Assembly: GCA_008729055.1 (NCBI GenBank)
Contig: SDUX01000007.1
Coordinates: forward strand, 310,001-374,000
Source of the DNA: Pyropia haitanensis
Taxonomy: Eukaryota > Rhodophyta > Bangiophyceae > Bangiales > Bangiaceae
DNA length: 64,000 nt
Reading direction: 5' to 3'
The translations under genes were made by a program, and so were the position numbers. Shown one piece after another: positions 1 to 10,427 of the stretch. The notes under the pieces are model-generated. The model had not been told where the DNA came from. It ran no database searches and worked only from the letters and a program-made list of their open reading frames with translations. Positions within the stretch are counted from its first letter, which is position 1; each line of letters begins with the position of its first letter.

Positions 1-1689
1 ACAACGGCTCGCCAGGTCCGACAGGGACGCTGAGAGGTCCTCCTTGCTCCGCCGGTGGGCAAGAACCGGGGTGTGCGTCGGCACGGAGCGAGGACGGGGA
101 GGGGCGTTGAACGACGCGCCTTGGCCGCCGTTGCCCCCACCCTCACCGCCTGGCTGTAGAACGTCTTGGATGGCTGGCTCGGCAACGAGGGCGGAATTGC
201 CGCGCCGGCGCCGCGGCGTGTCCTCCGTTGCACCCGGTGGAGGACCCACCGAAGGACCCGTTGAGCCGTGCGGCGTCTGCGGCGTGGCCCCACTCTCGGA
301 GGGGGACGGCGCCGCAGCGGAAGCCACCCGCCCACCGCTGCCGCTGACCGCCGCGCGCAAACGCCGCAGAGCCGACGGTCCGTGCCGCCCACCGCCGCCG
401 CCGTCCAACCCAGAGGAGGGGGCGGCCGCTCGAAGCGGTGAGAGGAACGTTGCCTCGGAGCGGGAGCGCCCGCGGTGGAACCACGAGGGCGGCGCCGCTG
501 AAGCCGTCGTTGAGCCTGCTGCTGCGGGGGAAGCCTGCGACCGCCCCGGGCGTGGCGGTGCCGACGTCTGTGGCGGGACGCGCGCCGCACGGTCAGCGGG
601 GGGTGGCGGCTTTCCGGCCGGCGGCGGCGGCCGAGGAGGCGGCTCGGTCTTGGGGGACTGCGCCTCCCCGGCGGCCGTCGTCGCCCCTGCCTTTGGCGCC
701 ACCGCTGCGGCGGGCGCGCCCGCCCCAGACGACGGTGGCTGCTGCTCAGCGGGCGGGCGGCGATGCAGCCAGGTGGTCGAGCCGCTCCGGTGGCCGTGTC
801 GGCCGGGCGCGTCTTCGGGAGTACGAAACGGGGGCTGGGGCGGCGACGGTGGTGGCGGGGAGCGGCCAGACGGCTGCGGTGATGGCTGCGCCGCCCCTGA
901 CAATGGTGCCGCGACGGGCGCGGCGGCAGCGGCCGCCCGATCGCGCCCCACAACCCCGCCGCGCACCCGAGACGGCAGCCAGCTTGCCGTAAACGCCCGA
1001 CGTAGCGTCCCGACGCCGCCCGCTGGGGCCGCACGGCCGCGGCGCCCGGTGGACGTCCCCGCCGCCGGGGCGGCGGCGTCGCCACGCTCAGCGTCCGCGG
1101 CGCCGCCCGTGACGTGCCCCGCTGCGGCGCGCTCCGCCTTGGTGCGTGCCGCGGGCGCGTCCGCCGCGGCCGGCGGCGGCGTGTCGCGCCCCTTGCCACC
1201 GCCGCCAGCCTCGTGCGACGGCCGCCGATCGGTGGCGGCCAAGCTCACGGCCGACGGCCGGGGCAGCGCCCCCCCCCTCGCCCCCGCCTCCTCCTGCGAC
1301 GTGAGCGTCCACAGAGACGGCGTCGCGGCGGTGCTGCCCGACCCGCTGGTGTCGGTGACGAGCGAGTCAGGCACGCCAAGGTCGGCTTCAAAGTCGGCCG
1401 CCGGCGCGGCCCCGCCAGTCGCGCCCGACGCGCCGGGGCGCATCTTGAGGGCGGGCGACAGGCGCCACAGGCGGGTGAGCGACGAGTAGGACGTGTCCGA
1501 ATCGGCCGGGGGGGCGTCTGCCGGCCGGCCGCTGCCAGAGAGGGGTGGCGTCCCGCGTGAGGAGCGGCGCAGGCGGAGCGAGAGACGGTTGCGGTCCGAG
1601 CCGCTACTTCGATCGGCACCACCACCGCCCTCTGTGCCGCTGCCGCCATCCTGGCCGCTGCCGCCATCCTGGCAGCTGATGCCACCGCC

Positions 1690-1720
<31 letters not shown>

Positions 1721-2283
1721 CGGTTGCCACCGCCGCCACCGTCATCATCTCCGCCGCCACCGCCTTCTCCACCGCCACCACCTCCACCGCTGCCGCCACC
1801 GTCGCCACCACCGCCGCTATCACATCCCCCGCCGCAACCTCCGCTGCCACCGCCGCCATCTCCATCGTCTGGCTTGGCGCGTCCGCCAGGGACACGTGGT
1901 GGACGAGGCGGCGGTGACTTCATAGCTGTTCCGGACCCTGGCGTGCCTTTGCCACGCCGTTCGCCGCTGCCACCTGCATCGTTGCCGGCCGATGTAGTGC
2001 TCGACAAGTCAAGCACCTCCACGGAAGTGCCCCGTGCACCCGCGGGTTTCCCCGCAGCGGCCGCCACTGGGACCCGACGTCGCGTCGACGAATTGCCGCC
2101 GTCGCTGCCGTTGCCGCCGTCGCCGCCGCCGTCGCCGCCGCCGTCGCCGCAGGCGTCACCCCCATTGGCGGCGCCGCTACCGCCGCCGCCGGCGGACCGC
2201 TCACGCCGCCGCGGCGGTGGCGGCTCCGCTACGAGGACGCGCCCGCCAGCAGGGCCGGCCGCCCCATCCCCGCGAAGCGCCAT
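1..2283 (-). CDS. Low-complexity protein, unknown function, 3' end outside window
   Basis: Function is not recognised. A minus-strand frame stays open from a stop near 2530 to the window edge; the best ATG is at 2283 (MALRGDGAAGPAGG). I chose this frame because its composition is protein-like and its codons end in G or C, whereas the plus-strand ORFs over the same bases are proline/arginine shadows. The N-terminal 250 residues hold Gly/Asp/Ser tracts encoded by GCC-type triplet repeats. Later come an LDLSSTTSAGND patch, an SLTRLWRLSPALKMRPG patch and a proline/serine-rich stretch. The last visible residues include HRRSKEDLSASLSDLASR, a possible basic phosphorylation site and amphipathic segment. 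No domain or membrane segment is visible in about 760 residues, and the protein is probably largely disordered. Start and exon structure are uncertain. Confidence 0.42.
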
Positions 2284-3695
2284 GGGCGGCGGCACCGGCG
2301 CGGGGCGTGGCACCCGCTTGCGGGCACGACGACCGCCGCCGCCCCCACCCCGACCGCCGTCGCCGCCGCCCCGCCGGTGGTGGTCTGCCGTTGCCGCGGG
2401 TGGCGCGTCGATGGGCGGCCGCGGCGGTGGTGCGGGGGGGGGGGCGCACCCCACGGGGTGGGGCCCTCCACGTCGACGGTGCCCCCGTGGTCGCACCCCA
2501 TCGCAGCGGTCAGGGGGAGGAGGGCGTGGCTATCCGCGGCGCTATTAGCGGGAGGGGGGAGGGTAGCGGCGGGGCCGCCGCGGCCGCCGGCCGACCGCGC
2601 GAGAGTGGGCTCGACCGGCCTACCGGCCGGCGGAGAGATGGCGCCTCGGCCAGGCGGTGCAAGGGTGCACGACCCAAAGCGGGGGGGTACGGAGCGGCGT
2701 ATGAATACAGTATGGGCGGTCCCGCGCTCTGTGCGGTGCTCGCCGTCGACCGCGACGCGGGTGAACCGACGGTGGCGGCTGCCCAGCAGAACGGTGGCAA
2801 AAAAAACGCGGCACGTCCGCGTGGATGGGCGCAGCCGCGGCCGAGGCCGTGGCTGGCCGCCACCGCCGCGGCTCAATACTGTGGGGCCAAGGCGGATGAG
2901 GTGCGGCAGTGGGAAAACAAGCGACGGCGGCGGCGGCGGTAGGCGCCGAGTCGGCCAGCACCGCGGCCAATGGAGGGACAGCGGACCCGGGGGAGCGGCG
3001 GCGGGGGTGTGGCCGCGGGGATGGGGGGGGGGAGGGGGGGTTGCCCGGCGCTCGCCCCGCCGGCGACGGCTCGGCGCAGTGTGAAACGTGAAACGGCGGG
3101 TGTGGGGGATATCCGATAGCGGCGGCGGCGTGAGCACTGGCAGCGGGGCAGTGGCCGCGGTTTGGGCGGGGGAGGGCAGGACAGCGGACAAGCGCGCCCC
3201 CAAGGCGCCGGCAGCTACGGTGCTGCCAGTGGCTCGCCCCCATCGTCGGTCGCTACGTGTACCGTCTGGCTGAACAACACCCCACAATCTGTCTCTTGAC
3301 GAGGTGCGGGGCAGCCCTGACCTGCCTCAGGGCGGACGTGTATCAGGACACACCAGCGGGGGGGTATGTTCCGCAGGGGTTCCGCACACTGAGTCACGAA
3401 GGGGCGCGCGTGTGGGCGGATGGGGGCGAGTTGCGGCCACTACGCTGTGACCGGGGCCCTCCAGCGGTCTGCGCAGGACCGCTTGGTGCGCCGCCTCGGC
3501 GGGTGGGTGCGGCGACGGCGGCAATGGGGGGGGAGAGACACCCAGATCCGCCCAATCCACTGCCGCCGACGCCGCCGTCGCCGGCCGATCCAATGTGCCA
3601 TATCCTTGGGCCGGCCGCCCACCCTTGCGCCGCGGCGCCGCCGCCGCGCGGGGCCCCGCCGGTGAAGTTTGGACGCGTCGGCGTGACAACCACCG
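2284..3695. other. GC-rich intergenic / 5' region
   Basis: No convincing gene. ORFs here are arginine/proline-rich shadows in several frames. It probably carries the promoter and leader of the minus-strand gene to its left. Confidence 0.4.
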
Positions 3696-3703
3696 CCCAC
3701 AGT
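3696..3703. repeat. Left 8-bp target-site duplication of hAT element
   Basis: CCCACAGT directly precedes the left end of the element and recurs exactly at 4467-4474. Confidence 0.75.
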
Positions 3704-4466
3704 AAGGTTGTCAGTCGTTAAGAAAAGTCGTTAAACGAAAGTCGTTAAACGATCATTATAACGATCGTTAAATCGTTAAGGTCCAGGGACGAAAACTCGT
3801 TAAAGTCGTTAATTCCCGGCGCCTGTGTATTTACATATCGGGCAGTACAATTCTGGAGGGAGGTGCCACATGCGCGCTCAGTCCAAGACTTGAGGGTCCG
3901 GATTGCTGACTTCGCGCGGCTGCCCTCCGCGCGCTCCTGCGACCAACGAGGCCACCGGCGCAGGCTGCACCACTACTCTTCCTTGTCGTCGCTTCCGAGC
4001 GCCTCTGAGCAGCTACATGGACCTGTGGGCTGCCTTTCGCAAAACTAGCGACCACGTGCTGGACGGCGATGGAAAGGCGACCAACTATTGAGTTGCCTTC
4101 TGCCGCGCCTGCGAGGCAGCCCACCAACAGTACCTGCGTGACGCGGAGGCGTGCGATGGGGACGAGGCCGCCCTTTCCAAGCTGCCGGTTGTACCGCCCG
4201 CCGCGCCGGTGCACGGCCGCAGAGACAAGATGGTCCCCCACCCGCGGAAGTGTCCGTTCTATCAGCAGACTGGCGGGAGCTGCGCACCCAGTAGAGTTGG
4301 GGTGAGGGACTGCAAGTGACAAACTCGTTTTCGGAGTACAATGTAAGTAGTTAACAAATACGTCGGTAAGGTGGGTCGTTAAAGTCGTTAAACGACATCG
4401 TTAAAGTCGTTAAACGATCGTTAACTCGGTAAGGTTTTTCTTAACGATCGTTAAGTGCCATCCTTA
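3704..4466. mobile_element. Degenerate hAT-type DNA transposon, 763 bp
   Basis: The element is flanked by a perfect 8-bp direct repeat (CCCACAGT), the hallmark target duplication of hAT transposons. Its ends are imperfect inverted repeats: TAAGGTTGTCAGT at the left (the first T shared with the duplication) and, reading inward from the right, TAAGGATGGCACT, 10 of 13 matching. Both subterminal zones, 3712-3812 and 4374-4456, are packed with copies of GTCGTTAA and its complement, including the palindrome TTAACGATCGTTAA. Short subterminal motifs of this sort are transposase binding sites in hAT elements. The interior encodes a BED-like zinc finger broken by a stop codon and no catalytic domain, so the copy is non-autonomous. 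Boundaries are read directly from the sequence; the class assignment rests on duplication length plus the BED motif. Confidence 0.7.
4017..4319 (+). pseudogene. BED-type zinc-finger fragment inside hAT element
   Basis: From the ATG at 4017 the frame reads MDLWAAFRKTSDHVLDGDG, then TNY, an in-frame TGA at 4089-4091, and VAFCRACEAAHQQYL. The W-x3-F aromatic pair followed by C-x2-C after about 30 residues is the layout of a BED zinc finger, the N-terminal DNA-binding domain of hAT transposases. Further Cys and His codons (HPRKCPFYQQ, GGSC) follow before a stop at 4317-4319. No DDE or hAT dimerisation domain remains. The premature stop and small size argue for a dead remnant. An alternative is a chance C-x2-C pattern, made less likely by the surrounding transposon structure. 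Confidence 0.45.
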
Positions 4467-4474
4467 CCCACAGT
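4467..4474. repeat. Right 8-bp target-site duplication of hAT element
   Basis: Exact copy of the CCCACAGT found at 3696-3703. Confidence 0.75.
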
Positions 4475-6476
4475 CTCGCCACCCCCCCCCCCGTCCAGAC
4501 ACCATGCACCTGAGTGTCGGTTTGCGCACACCGCTGGAGTGCCCCGTCCGAGGCGCAAAATTACGGACGGTAACCCCCGCGCCGCGGATGGCCAAGTGCC
4601 GGCGCCCAACGTATCCATGGAAACTGCGCTGCGCGCGTGTCGCGGGTGCTGCGCGGCGGCGTCCCCAGTAGAAAACGGGCGGGCGCCCGGGACCGTCGCG
4701 GGCCGGCCAATGGGCGGGCGCCCGCGGATTCCGGCGGGTGGCTGGATTTTCGGCGCGCACTCAAACGCTGCACGTTCATCTCGCTGGTTGCCGTGACGCG
4801 CGACCGCTCGTGTCAGGAGGCCGTCAACAGATCCACTGTATGAGGCAGGGCGGCAGAGTTTCTCCGCCACGGTTGAGAGTCGGCTGGCCCGGAGGCCTCG
4901 CATTTTGGCGACGCTCGCTCCAGGCGTCTGATGATAGGGCAGCCCACCAACGCTTTGATTGCTTCGAGTCAACATGCGCGCAGTGTCGTCGCTGCGAGCG
5001 CTTTGGTGGAGCCAACCAACAGCCCATTGGACTCGAGTCCTGACAGCGGAACAATCGGCTCTGGCCAATCATGTCGAGTTCGTCTGTACGCAACCTTGAC
5101 ACCGGATGCCCCGTCACCTCCGCGGGACGGGACGGTACTGCTGCTTGCTGAATTCTGGCCTTGAGGTCCGACACCAAGACAGAAAGACAACTTCTCGCAT
5201 TTATTAGCAAGCAATTGCATCGAGATTGCTGTCAGCCGATGGAGAGCCCACTCATGAGCTCTCAAACTGAGACAGGATACGCCTGAAAGGGTCTCAATAG
5301 TTCCTCAGTACTTGTGCTCAAAAGCTGGGAACTGGTTGCGGCCAGGAGCACGTTGATGGGAGCTCTTGGCAGAACCCCTTGTTTCCCTGGAGATCTGAAA
5401 AAAGCTGGGGCAATTCCAGCCTGCCCGAGCGCATCTACCCGGAAGTCGGTCGCTCAGGCGGTGTTAATCGGCTCAATGCTCATCTGAGAAGGTCAGTCTC
5501 GGTCCCGAAGGACAGAATCGAGTCAGCACAGGCGGTCTCCAGTTTGAAGTGGGGGCGACGATTGCTGCATTCAATTGATCCGCACGGACTTGGTTGGCGC
5601 CATCAAACTGTGTCCCCTGATTGGTCGCGACGATCGCTGGATAGTTGGAGTCGGGCGTCCGTTTACACCCTCGGCTCCAGGGCTATCGCTCGGACAAATA
5701 GGGTGCTTTGGCCGAGTGATAGCCCTGCAGCCAAACGGCGCTGGGGTACCGCAGCGAACTTACGTCGCAACTTACACCAAGTCTTTTTGCCGAAAATGGT
5801 TGGTTTTTTCGCTGGGACACGCGGTTGACGTTGGTGAACGACCGCGCCGGTGCCATGCATTGTCCAATTGACCACGTTTCAAAAACGTGGCCAATGTTAT
5901 GGGCGAATGTCCACAATGGTGGACTTGCCCTCATTTTCACGGTCAGGCCAGTCGAGCAGCCAACCGGCGCCCGCACCAGGGATCTTCTTGACTGTTCGCC
6001 AGCAGTCTCCTGTGCCCCAAGACCGCCACCACCGCGGCGTCGAGATCGCCCCGTAGACCCTAACCTCGCACACAGCTCCGGGAGTGAGGCCTGCCAACGC
6101 GATTGAACGCCACCTCCCCCTCTCACCGCGCTCTATCGCAGTGTTTGTGGCCGTCCGGGTGGGTACGTCGGCAGCGGGCACGCCGTCGGGTCCGCCACCA
6201 CCCCCGTCCCGTCGTCGACAGAGATCCAATCGCGGCGCTCGACGCCGCCGCCCGCACGAAGCCCGAGGCGCGCCGCCGGGTCTGCCGCCCGCGCTGCCGC
6301 CCGTCCTCCCCCGCCGGGATCGCCGACGCTGAGGCGATCCCACTCTCCCGACGGCGTCTTCGCTCCCCCCTGCGACCGGTATCCAGCCCCCCCCTACCCG
6401 TCCCTCTTTCATTCTTCTTGCCCCTTGTCGCTCGCTGTCGTTGCCCCCCCCTTTCACGCCCCGGCTAGCCGTGGCG
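4475..6476. other. Intergenic region, mixed GC, no gene recognised
   Basis: ORFs occur on both strands, the longest about 200 codons, but none shows third-position GC bias, domains or a convincing start. Base composition drops toward 50% GC between about 5.1 and 5.9 kb, which suggests old transposon or intergenic DNA. Small perfect arms also occur at 5871-5889 (CCACGTTT...AAACGTGG). Confidence 0.4.
5679..5726. repeat. Inverted repeat (15-bp arms, 18-bp loop)
   Basis: Arms AGGGCTATCGCTCGG (5679-5693) and CCGAGTGATAGCCCT (5712-5726) pair with a single G-T wobble. No neighbouring gene explains it. Confidence 0.5.
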
Positions 6477-8330
6477 ATGGCGGGTGCCCAAGCGTTTGTG
6501 TGCCCGCCGGCAGCGACTGGCCGCACCCCCCTCGGCCGATCGCCTACCGTCTGTGGCGGCCGCCGCTCGTATGTGGGCGCCAAAGTGGGCGGCGGCGGCG
6601 CCGTCGGCGTGGCGACGTTGCCCTCTGCGCCGGTGCGCATGATGGCCGAGGCGGACCTCCGGCGGCTGCGCCACGCGTTGCGGGTGGCGGCGGGCGCGGG
6701 CGTGATCGCGGCGCCTGCGCTTGCGCAGGGCGGCGAGGGTGGCAGCCGGGCTGCCCTGGCGGCCGCTGCGGGGGGGCGGCGGGTGCCGTTGGCCGCCGCT
6801 GGCCCCGGCCACTCGCGGGCGCATGTGGAGCCGTTTGAGTTGGCGGCGGCGGCGGAGCTGGACCGCCGCGCCGCGGCCGCGGCGGCGCTGCCAGACGTGG
6901 AGTGGCCAGAGGTAGACGCGGCGGACGTGGTGGCGGCCGACTCAGCGGCCAAGCGGGTAGCGTGGGAGGCTGAGCTCGCGTCGTTGCGGGGGAATGGCGC
7001 GGCGCTGACCGACGATCACCACGGGGAGGCGGCCAGCGCGGGGGGTGCACCTGCACCCGCCCCGGTAGGGGTGAGGGAAACGTGGCAGCAGCGGATGGAC
7101 AAACTGGCACACTACGTCAGCGGCGCGCACGGCTTTGACGGCGGGGCGGGTACGCTGTCGGTTAACGCCAGCGCGGGTGCCGCGTCGTCGCCATCGTCTG
7201 GGGCGGCCACGGCCGAGCGTCCGGCGGCTGTGGATAGGGGGGAAGCCGCCGCGGCCAAGCCTACCGCCGCGGCCAAGCCCGCGGCGCCCGCTGCTGACCA
7301 AAAGCGCCGGCGCGGAGTGGTGCAGGCGCTTTCGGACGCCGCGGCTGCGATTGCGGGCAAGGCGTCGGGCGGCCGCGCGGGTGGTGCCGCGCCTGTGGCC
7401 CCGGCAGAGGACGATGCCGTCGCGGCGGCCAAGTCGCGGGTGGAGAAGCGTGCCTCTGCCACGGCCGCTGCGGCCAAGGAACGGACGAGTGACGCGGCAT
7501 CTGCAGTGGTTGACGCAGGGAAGGATGGGGAGGGGGCGGCGAAGGTCGTGACCAAGGAGGTCTCCGAGCAAGGAAAGGCCCAGGCGGCCAAGGTGGCGGC
7601 TGCGGAGAAGGCTGCCGAGCAGGAGGCGGCTGACGCGGCTGCGGCTGCCAAGGCGCAGGCAGACAAACTTGCTGCCGAGACGGCGGCGGCGAAGAAGGCC
7701 GCGGAAGCAGAGGCCGCGAAGGCGGCTGCAGCGGCCAAGACGCGGGCAGACAAGGTGGCTGCCGAGACGGCGGCCGCCGAAAAGGCCGCGGAGGCAAAGG
7801 CCGCCGAGGTGGCTGCAGCGGCCAAGGCGCGGGCAGACAAGGTGGCTGCCGAGACGGCGGCCGCCGAACAGGCCGCGGAGGCAAAGGCCGCCGAGGTGGC
7901 TGCGGCAGCCGTGGCCGAGGCGGAAGAGCGGGCCGCGCAGTTGGTTGCTGCCGAGGAGGCGTCGCGGGCCAGGGTTGCCAGGGCGACAGCGGCCGCAAGG
8001 GCCGAGGCAAGCAACGCCGCATCTGCGGTCGAGGATGTTCTCAAGGCAGCTGCTTCAGACGTCAAGTCGGCAGCATCGTCTGTAGTTGACGCCGCCGAGT
8101 CGGCAGCATCGACGGTGAGCGACGCGGCCGAGGCGGCCGTGTCGGGGCATTCACGTGGCTTTGGGCAGAAGACCACCCTCGAGTCGTTGGTGGCGGCGGG
8201 TAAGCTCCGCACAGCCACGGTGCGGATGCTGAAGAAGTTGTGCGCGGACCATGGGCTCAAGCAAACAGGTCGGAAGAGCGACCTGATTGACCGGCTGGCT
8301 ACCTACGCGCAAAACGCTGACAAGCAGTAA
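6477..8330 (+). CDS. Alanine-rich coiled-coil protein with C-terminal SAP domain, probably plastid
   Basis: The product is 617 residues from the ATG at 6477; the reading frame extends 12 codons further upstream only by using a TTG. The N-terminus (MAGAQAFVCPPAATGRTPLG and onward) is rich in Ala/Gly/Ser/Arg with few acids and a Phe near the start, like a red-algal plastid transit peptide. Residues about 270-540 are an Ala/Lys/Glu helical region that includes three tandem 29-residue units. The last 50 residues form a SAP domain: a leucine-rich helix (TVRMLKKLCADHGL), a turn with TGRKSDLI, and a second helix (DRLATYA). SAP domains bind AT-rich DNA, and plastid nucleoid proteins can combine a transit peptide with SAP. 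The plastid nucleoid role is inference. No intron is needed. Confidence 0.75.
   Translation: MAGAQAFVCPPAATGRTPLGRSPTVCGGRRSYVGAKVGGGGAVGVATLPSAPVRMMAEADLRRLRHALRVAAGAGVIAAPALAQGGEGGSRAALAAAAGGRRVPLAAAGPGHSRAHVEPFELAAAAELDRRAAAAAALPDVEWPEVDAADVVAADSAAKRVAWEAELASLRGNGAALTDDHHGEAASAGGAPAPAPVGVRETWQQRMDKLAHYVSGAHGFDGGAGTLSVNASAGAASSPSSGAATAERPAAVDRGEAAAAKPTAAAKPAAPAADQKRRRGVVQALSDAAAAIAGKASGGRAGGAAPVAPAEDDAVAAAKSRVEKRASATAAAAKERTSDAASAVVDAGKDGEGAAKVVTKEVSEQGKAQAAKVAAAEKAAEQEAADAAAAAKAQADKLAAETAAAKKAAEAEAAKAAAAAKTRADKVAAETAAAEKAAEAKAAEVAAAAKARADKVAAETAAAEQAAEAKAAEVAAAAVAEAEERAAQLVAAEEASRARVARATAAARAEASNAASAVEDVLKAAASDVKSAASSVVDAAESAASTVSDAAEAAVSGHSRGFGQKTTLESLVAAGKLRTATVRMLKKLCADHGLKQTGRKSDLIDRLATYAQNADKQ
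7641..7901 (+). repeat. Three tandem 87-bp units in coding sequence
   Basis: Units at 7641-7727, 7728-7814 and 7815-7901 each encode 29 residues of the pattern AAAKxxADKxAAETAAAxxA. The last two are nearly identical, so the coiled coil grew by recent duplication without breaking frame. Confidence 0.8.
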
Positions 8331-9111
8331 GGGTCTGCCTCGTTGGGTTGAGGCCAATGGCTTTTCCGGACGATATCACGGTCTCTTTGACCGTGTGAGC
8401 CACTCGTTGACTACCTCATCCTACGGCAAGGACGCTACGGTGATGTGCGACCGGCAGGTGGTGAGAGGCGGCACCAGTGCGGACAGTGTTTCCTTTATTC
8501 CTCTCTGCCGTGCGCCTCTGCCACCGTGTGCTGATTGGCACGGCAGTGCTGCGCTGCATTCTGCTTGGTCTCGGGCTCTGGACCCTATGTGCGTCTGTGC
8601 TTTCGTTCGTCGAGGTAGACTGCCGCCAGTTTTTTCCTCCCGCGGTTTTTTCTCTTGTCAGTCTAGTCATCCCTCCACCTGCCAACGCCCAACTAGAGGC
8701 TGGCAGAGGACTGTGCTCTCATCGACCTGTTGTGCAGCATCCTGCTGTTTGCGTACGTTCTGGCCAGCGCGTTTGCTGCATGTGTGTTTTCCATTTGCTC
8801 TTTCCTTTTTGGGGGATATCGCTCGCGTGTGCACTCTTTTTTTTTAGCATGATGAGTTGGCGTACTCGGCTGCTGTCTTGGGTACTCTGCCTGTGTATGC
8901 ACAAATCGAACTTGTTCATGACCATACCGCACAGACGCATCTCGCCTCGTCTACAGCGCGACCTGCCCCCCAGTGCTCGTTGCATTGCCATCTCTCTTGG
9001 CCTGTTGGTTGTCACTCTTCTGGATGTTAATCTGGAGAAGGTTGGGTACTCCGTAGGACTGAGAATGCTCCGGTCCCCCGCTGGCAGAGCGCTTATGCAC
9101 TGATGAACCAC
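8331..9111. other. T-rich 3' flank, no gene recognised
   Basis: Pyrimidine-rich DNA follows the SAP gene and probably holds its 3' untranslated region. A 208-codon plus-strand ORF (8477-9103) begins only at GTG, lacks GC-ending codons and resembles no family, so it is not called. Confidence 0.4.
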
Positions 9112-9370
9112 CTACTCCTTGAGCTTGCCCGCGAGCAGCAGTGCCACCCAAGAGGAGGGGACCGGCCCAAAGTTACCGGGAACACACCGCCCTGTGCACC
9201 AACGCTCTCCGGCGCACGTTCTACCGCCATGCGGCGCGTAAGAATGCATATCACTCTTCTTTCGACAGACCCGTGTCCTCGCCTCCCCCCCACTTGGTCC
9301 GAGTGCAGATGTTGCACGATGGAATAGAAAAAACCCAATAATAATAAGCGAACGCTGCAAATGCATAGGG

Positions 9371-9901
9371 TCACAAGCCCGAGTGTGTGGGCTTGGGGTA
9401 CACAATCCCCCGCGCATCGCCGACCCCCCCCTTGAGCCACCGACGTTCGTCGTCGCCTTCCATTGCTGCAGCACTCACCTCGCAGGCGCCCGCCTCGGCC
9501 TCCACTCCAAACTGGTCCACCAGCGCCTGCAACCGGCCCGACGTGCGCGCCGGGTCCGCCCCGCGGATCTCCTCCAGGTTGGGTAGGGCCGCCTCCTCCT
9601 CCTCGCGCTCCTCAATCTCAGTAGCCAACACGTCAATACGGCCGCTGCGTGACGCCCCGCCGCCGCCTCGCGGAGGCGGAGGGTAGGCTGAGGATGTCAA
9701 CAGGTGCTCTATGCCGTCGCCGTGAGAACGGAGGCTTTCGTCCACGTCGGGTGGGGGGGAAGGAGGGCGCGTAGAGGTCTTCGCGCTCCGCCCGCCCTTT
9801 GGCGACGACGTCCGCGGCAGCCGCCCCGAGACGCGCCGAAGCGCAGACGCGCCGGCGGGGGCGCGCGGTGCACTCCCGCCCTTCGAGGAGGCGGCGCCCA
9901 T
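9371..9901 (-). CDS. Small protein with N-myristoylation-type start, unknown function
   Basis: From the ATG at 9901 the product begins MGAASSKGGSAP, matching the N-myristoylation signal (Gly2, Ser6, Lys7). The visible 176 residues contain a basic Ser/Pro-rich middle and an acidic helix (ATEIEEREEEEAALPNLEEI). An excellent splice donor (GAG then GTGAGT) lies near 9475, so the last 33 codons before the stop at 9371 may be intron. A possible second exon near 9112-9180 encodes VPGNFGPVPSSWVALLLAG and a stop, but I could not fix its acceptor. The frame is also open upstream of this ATG to about 10174, so a longer form is possible. It is likely membrane-attached if the start is right. Family not recognised. 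Confidence 0.38.
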   Translation of the reverse strand: MGAASSKGGSAPRAPAGASALRRVSGRLPRTSSPKGGRSAKTSTRPPSPPPDVDESLRSHGDGIEHLLTSSAYPPPPRGGGGASRSGRIDVLATEIEEREEEEAALPNLEEIRGADPARTSGRLQALVDQFGVEAEAGACEVSAAAMEGDDERRWLKGGVGDARGIVYPKPTHSGL

Positions 9902-10427
9902 GACCACGCGTCGACGACGGAAGAAGAGGAGAGGGATGGGGGAGGAGCGAAGGGAGACGAGGAAGACCGGAGCACGGCGCCTGTGCGGGAACCCAAGAAG
10001 AGGGAAGGCGCACAGGAGTAGAGACCGATGCGGCGACAAGTTAACGGGTCGGGCGGGGGCGGGGGGGGGGGGGGGGGCCGACTGCAGCGCAGCCGGCGCC
10101 CAAGCGTTCCCGACCACGGCAGCGGCCGCGGCAAGGGTGAACAGAGGACGCCAGCGGTTGTCCAGCTGCGGCACAGGCGGGTGGCCCCGGTGTAGGAGTT
10201 CAAAACGGTGGCGGCCAGATACGTCCTGCCCGCCTGCCTCCGCCGGTCGGAAGAAACTGTGGTACGGCGCGATGAGCCCGGGACACCCGCCGCCGCGATA
10301 GTCGCAACCCCTCCCCCACCCACGCGCACCGACCCGCCCTGGCGACCGTGGCCGCCGGCCACAATGTACACGCGCACGGCGGTGGGGGTTACAGGCCCAC
10401 CGCGGCGGCGACGACGCCGCTACTCAC

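Noticed and set aside
44..2548. Long plus-strand ORFs over the first 2.5 kb
   Set aside because: They are Pro/Arg/Ala shadows of a minus-strand frame with better composition and GC-ending codons.
4475..5900. Homing endonuclease or retroelement fragment
   Set aside because: A short LIGSML-like string appears in one frame but stops at once; no catalytic motif follows.
8477..9103. 208-codon plus-strand ORF with hydrophobic stretches
   Set aside because: No ATG at its start, no third-position GC bias, and T-rich composition typical of 3' flank.
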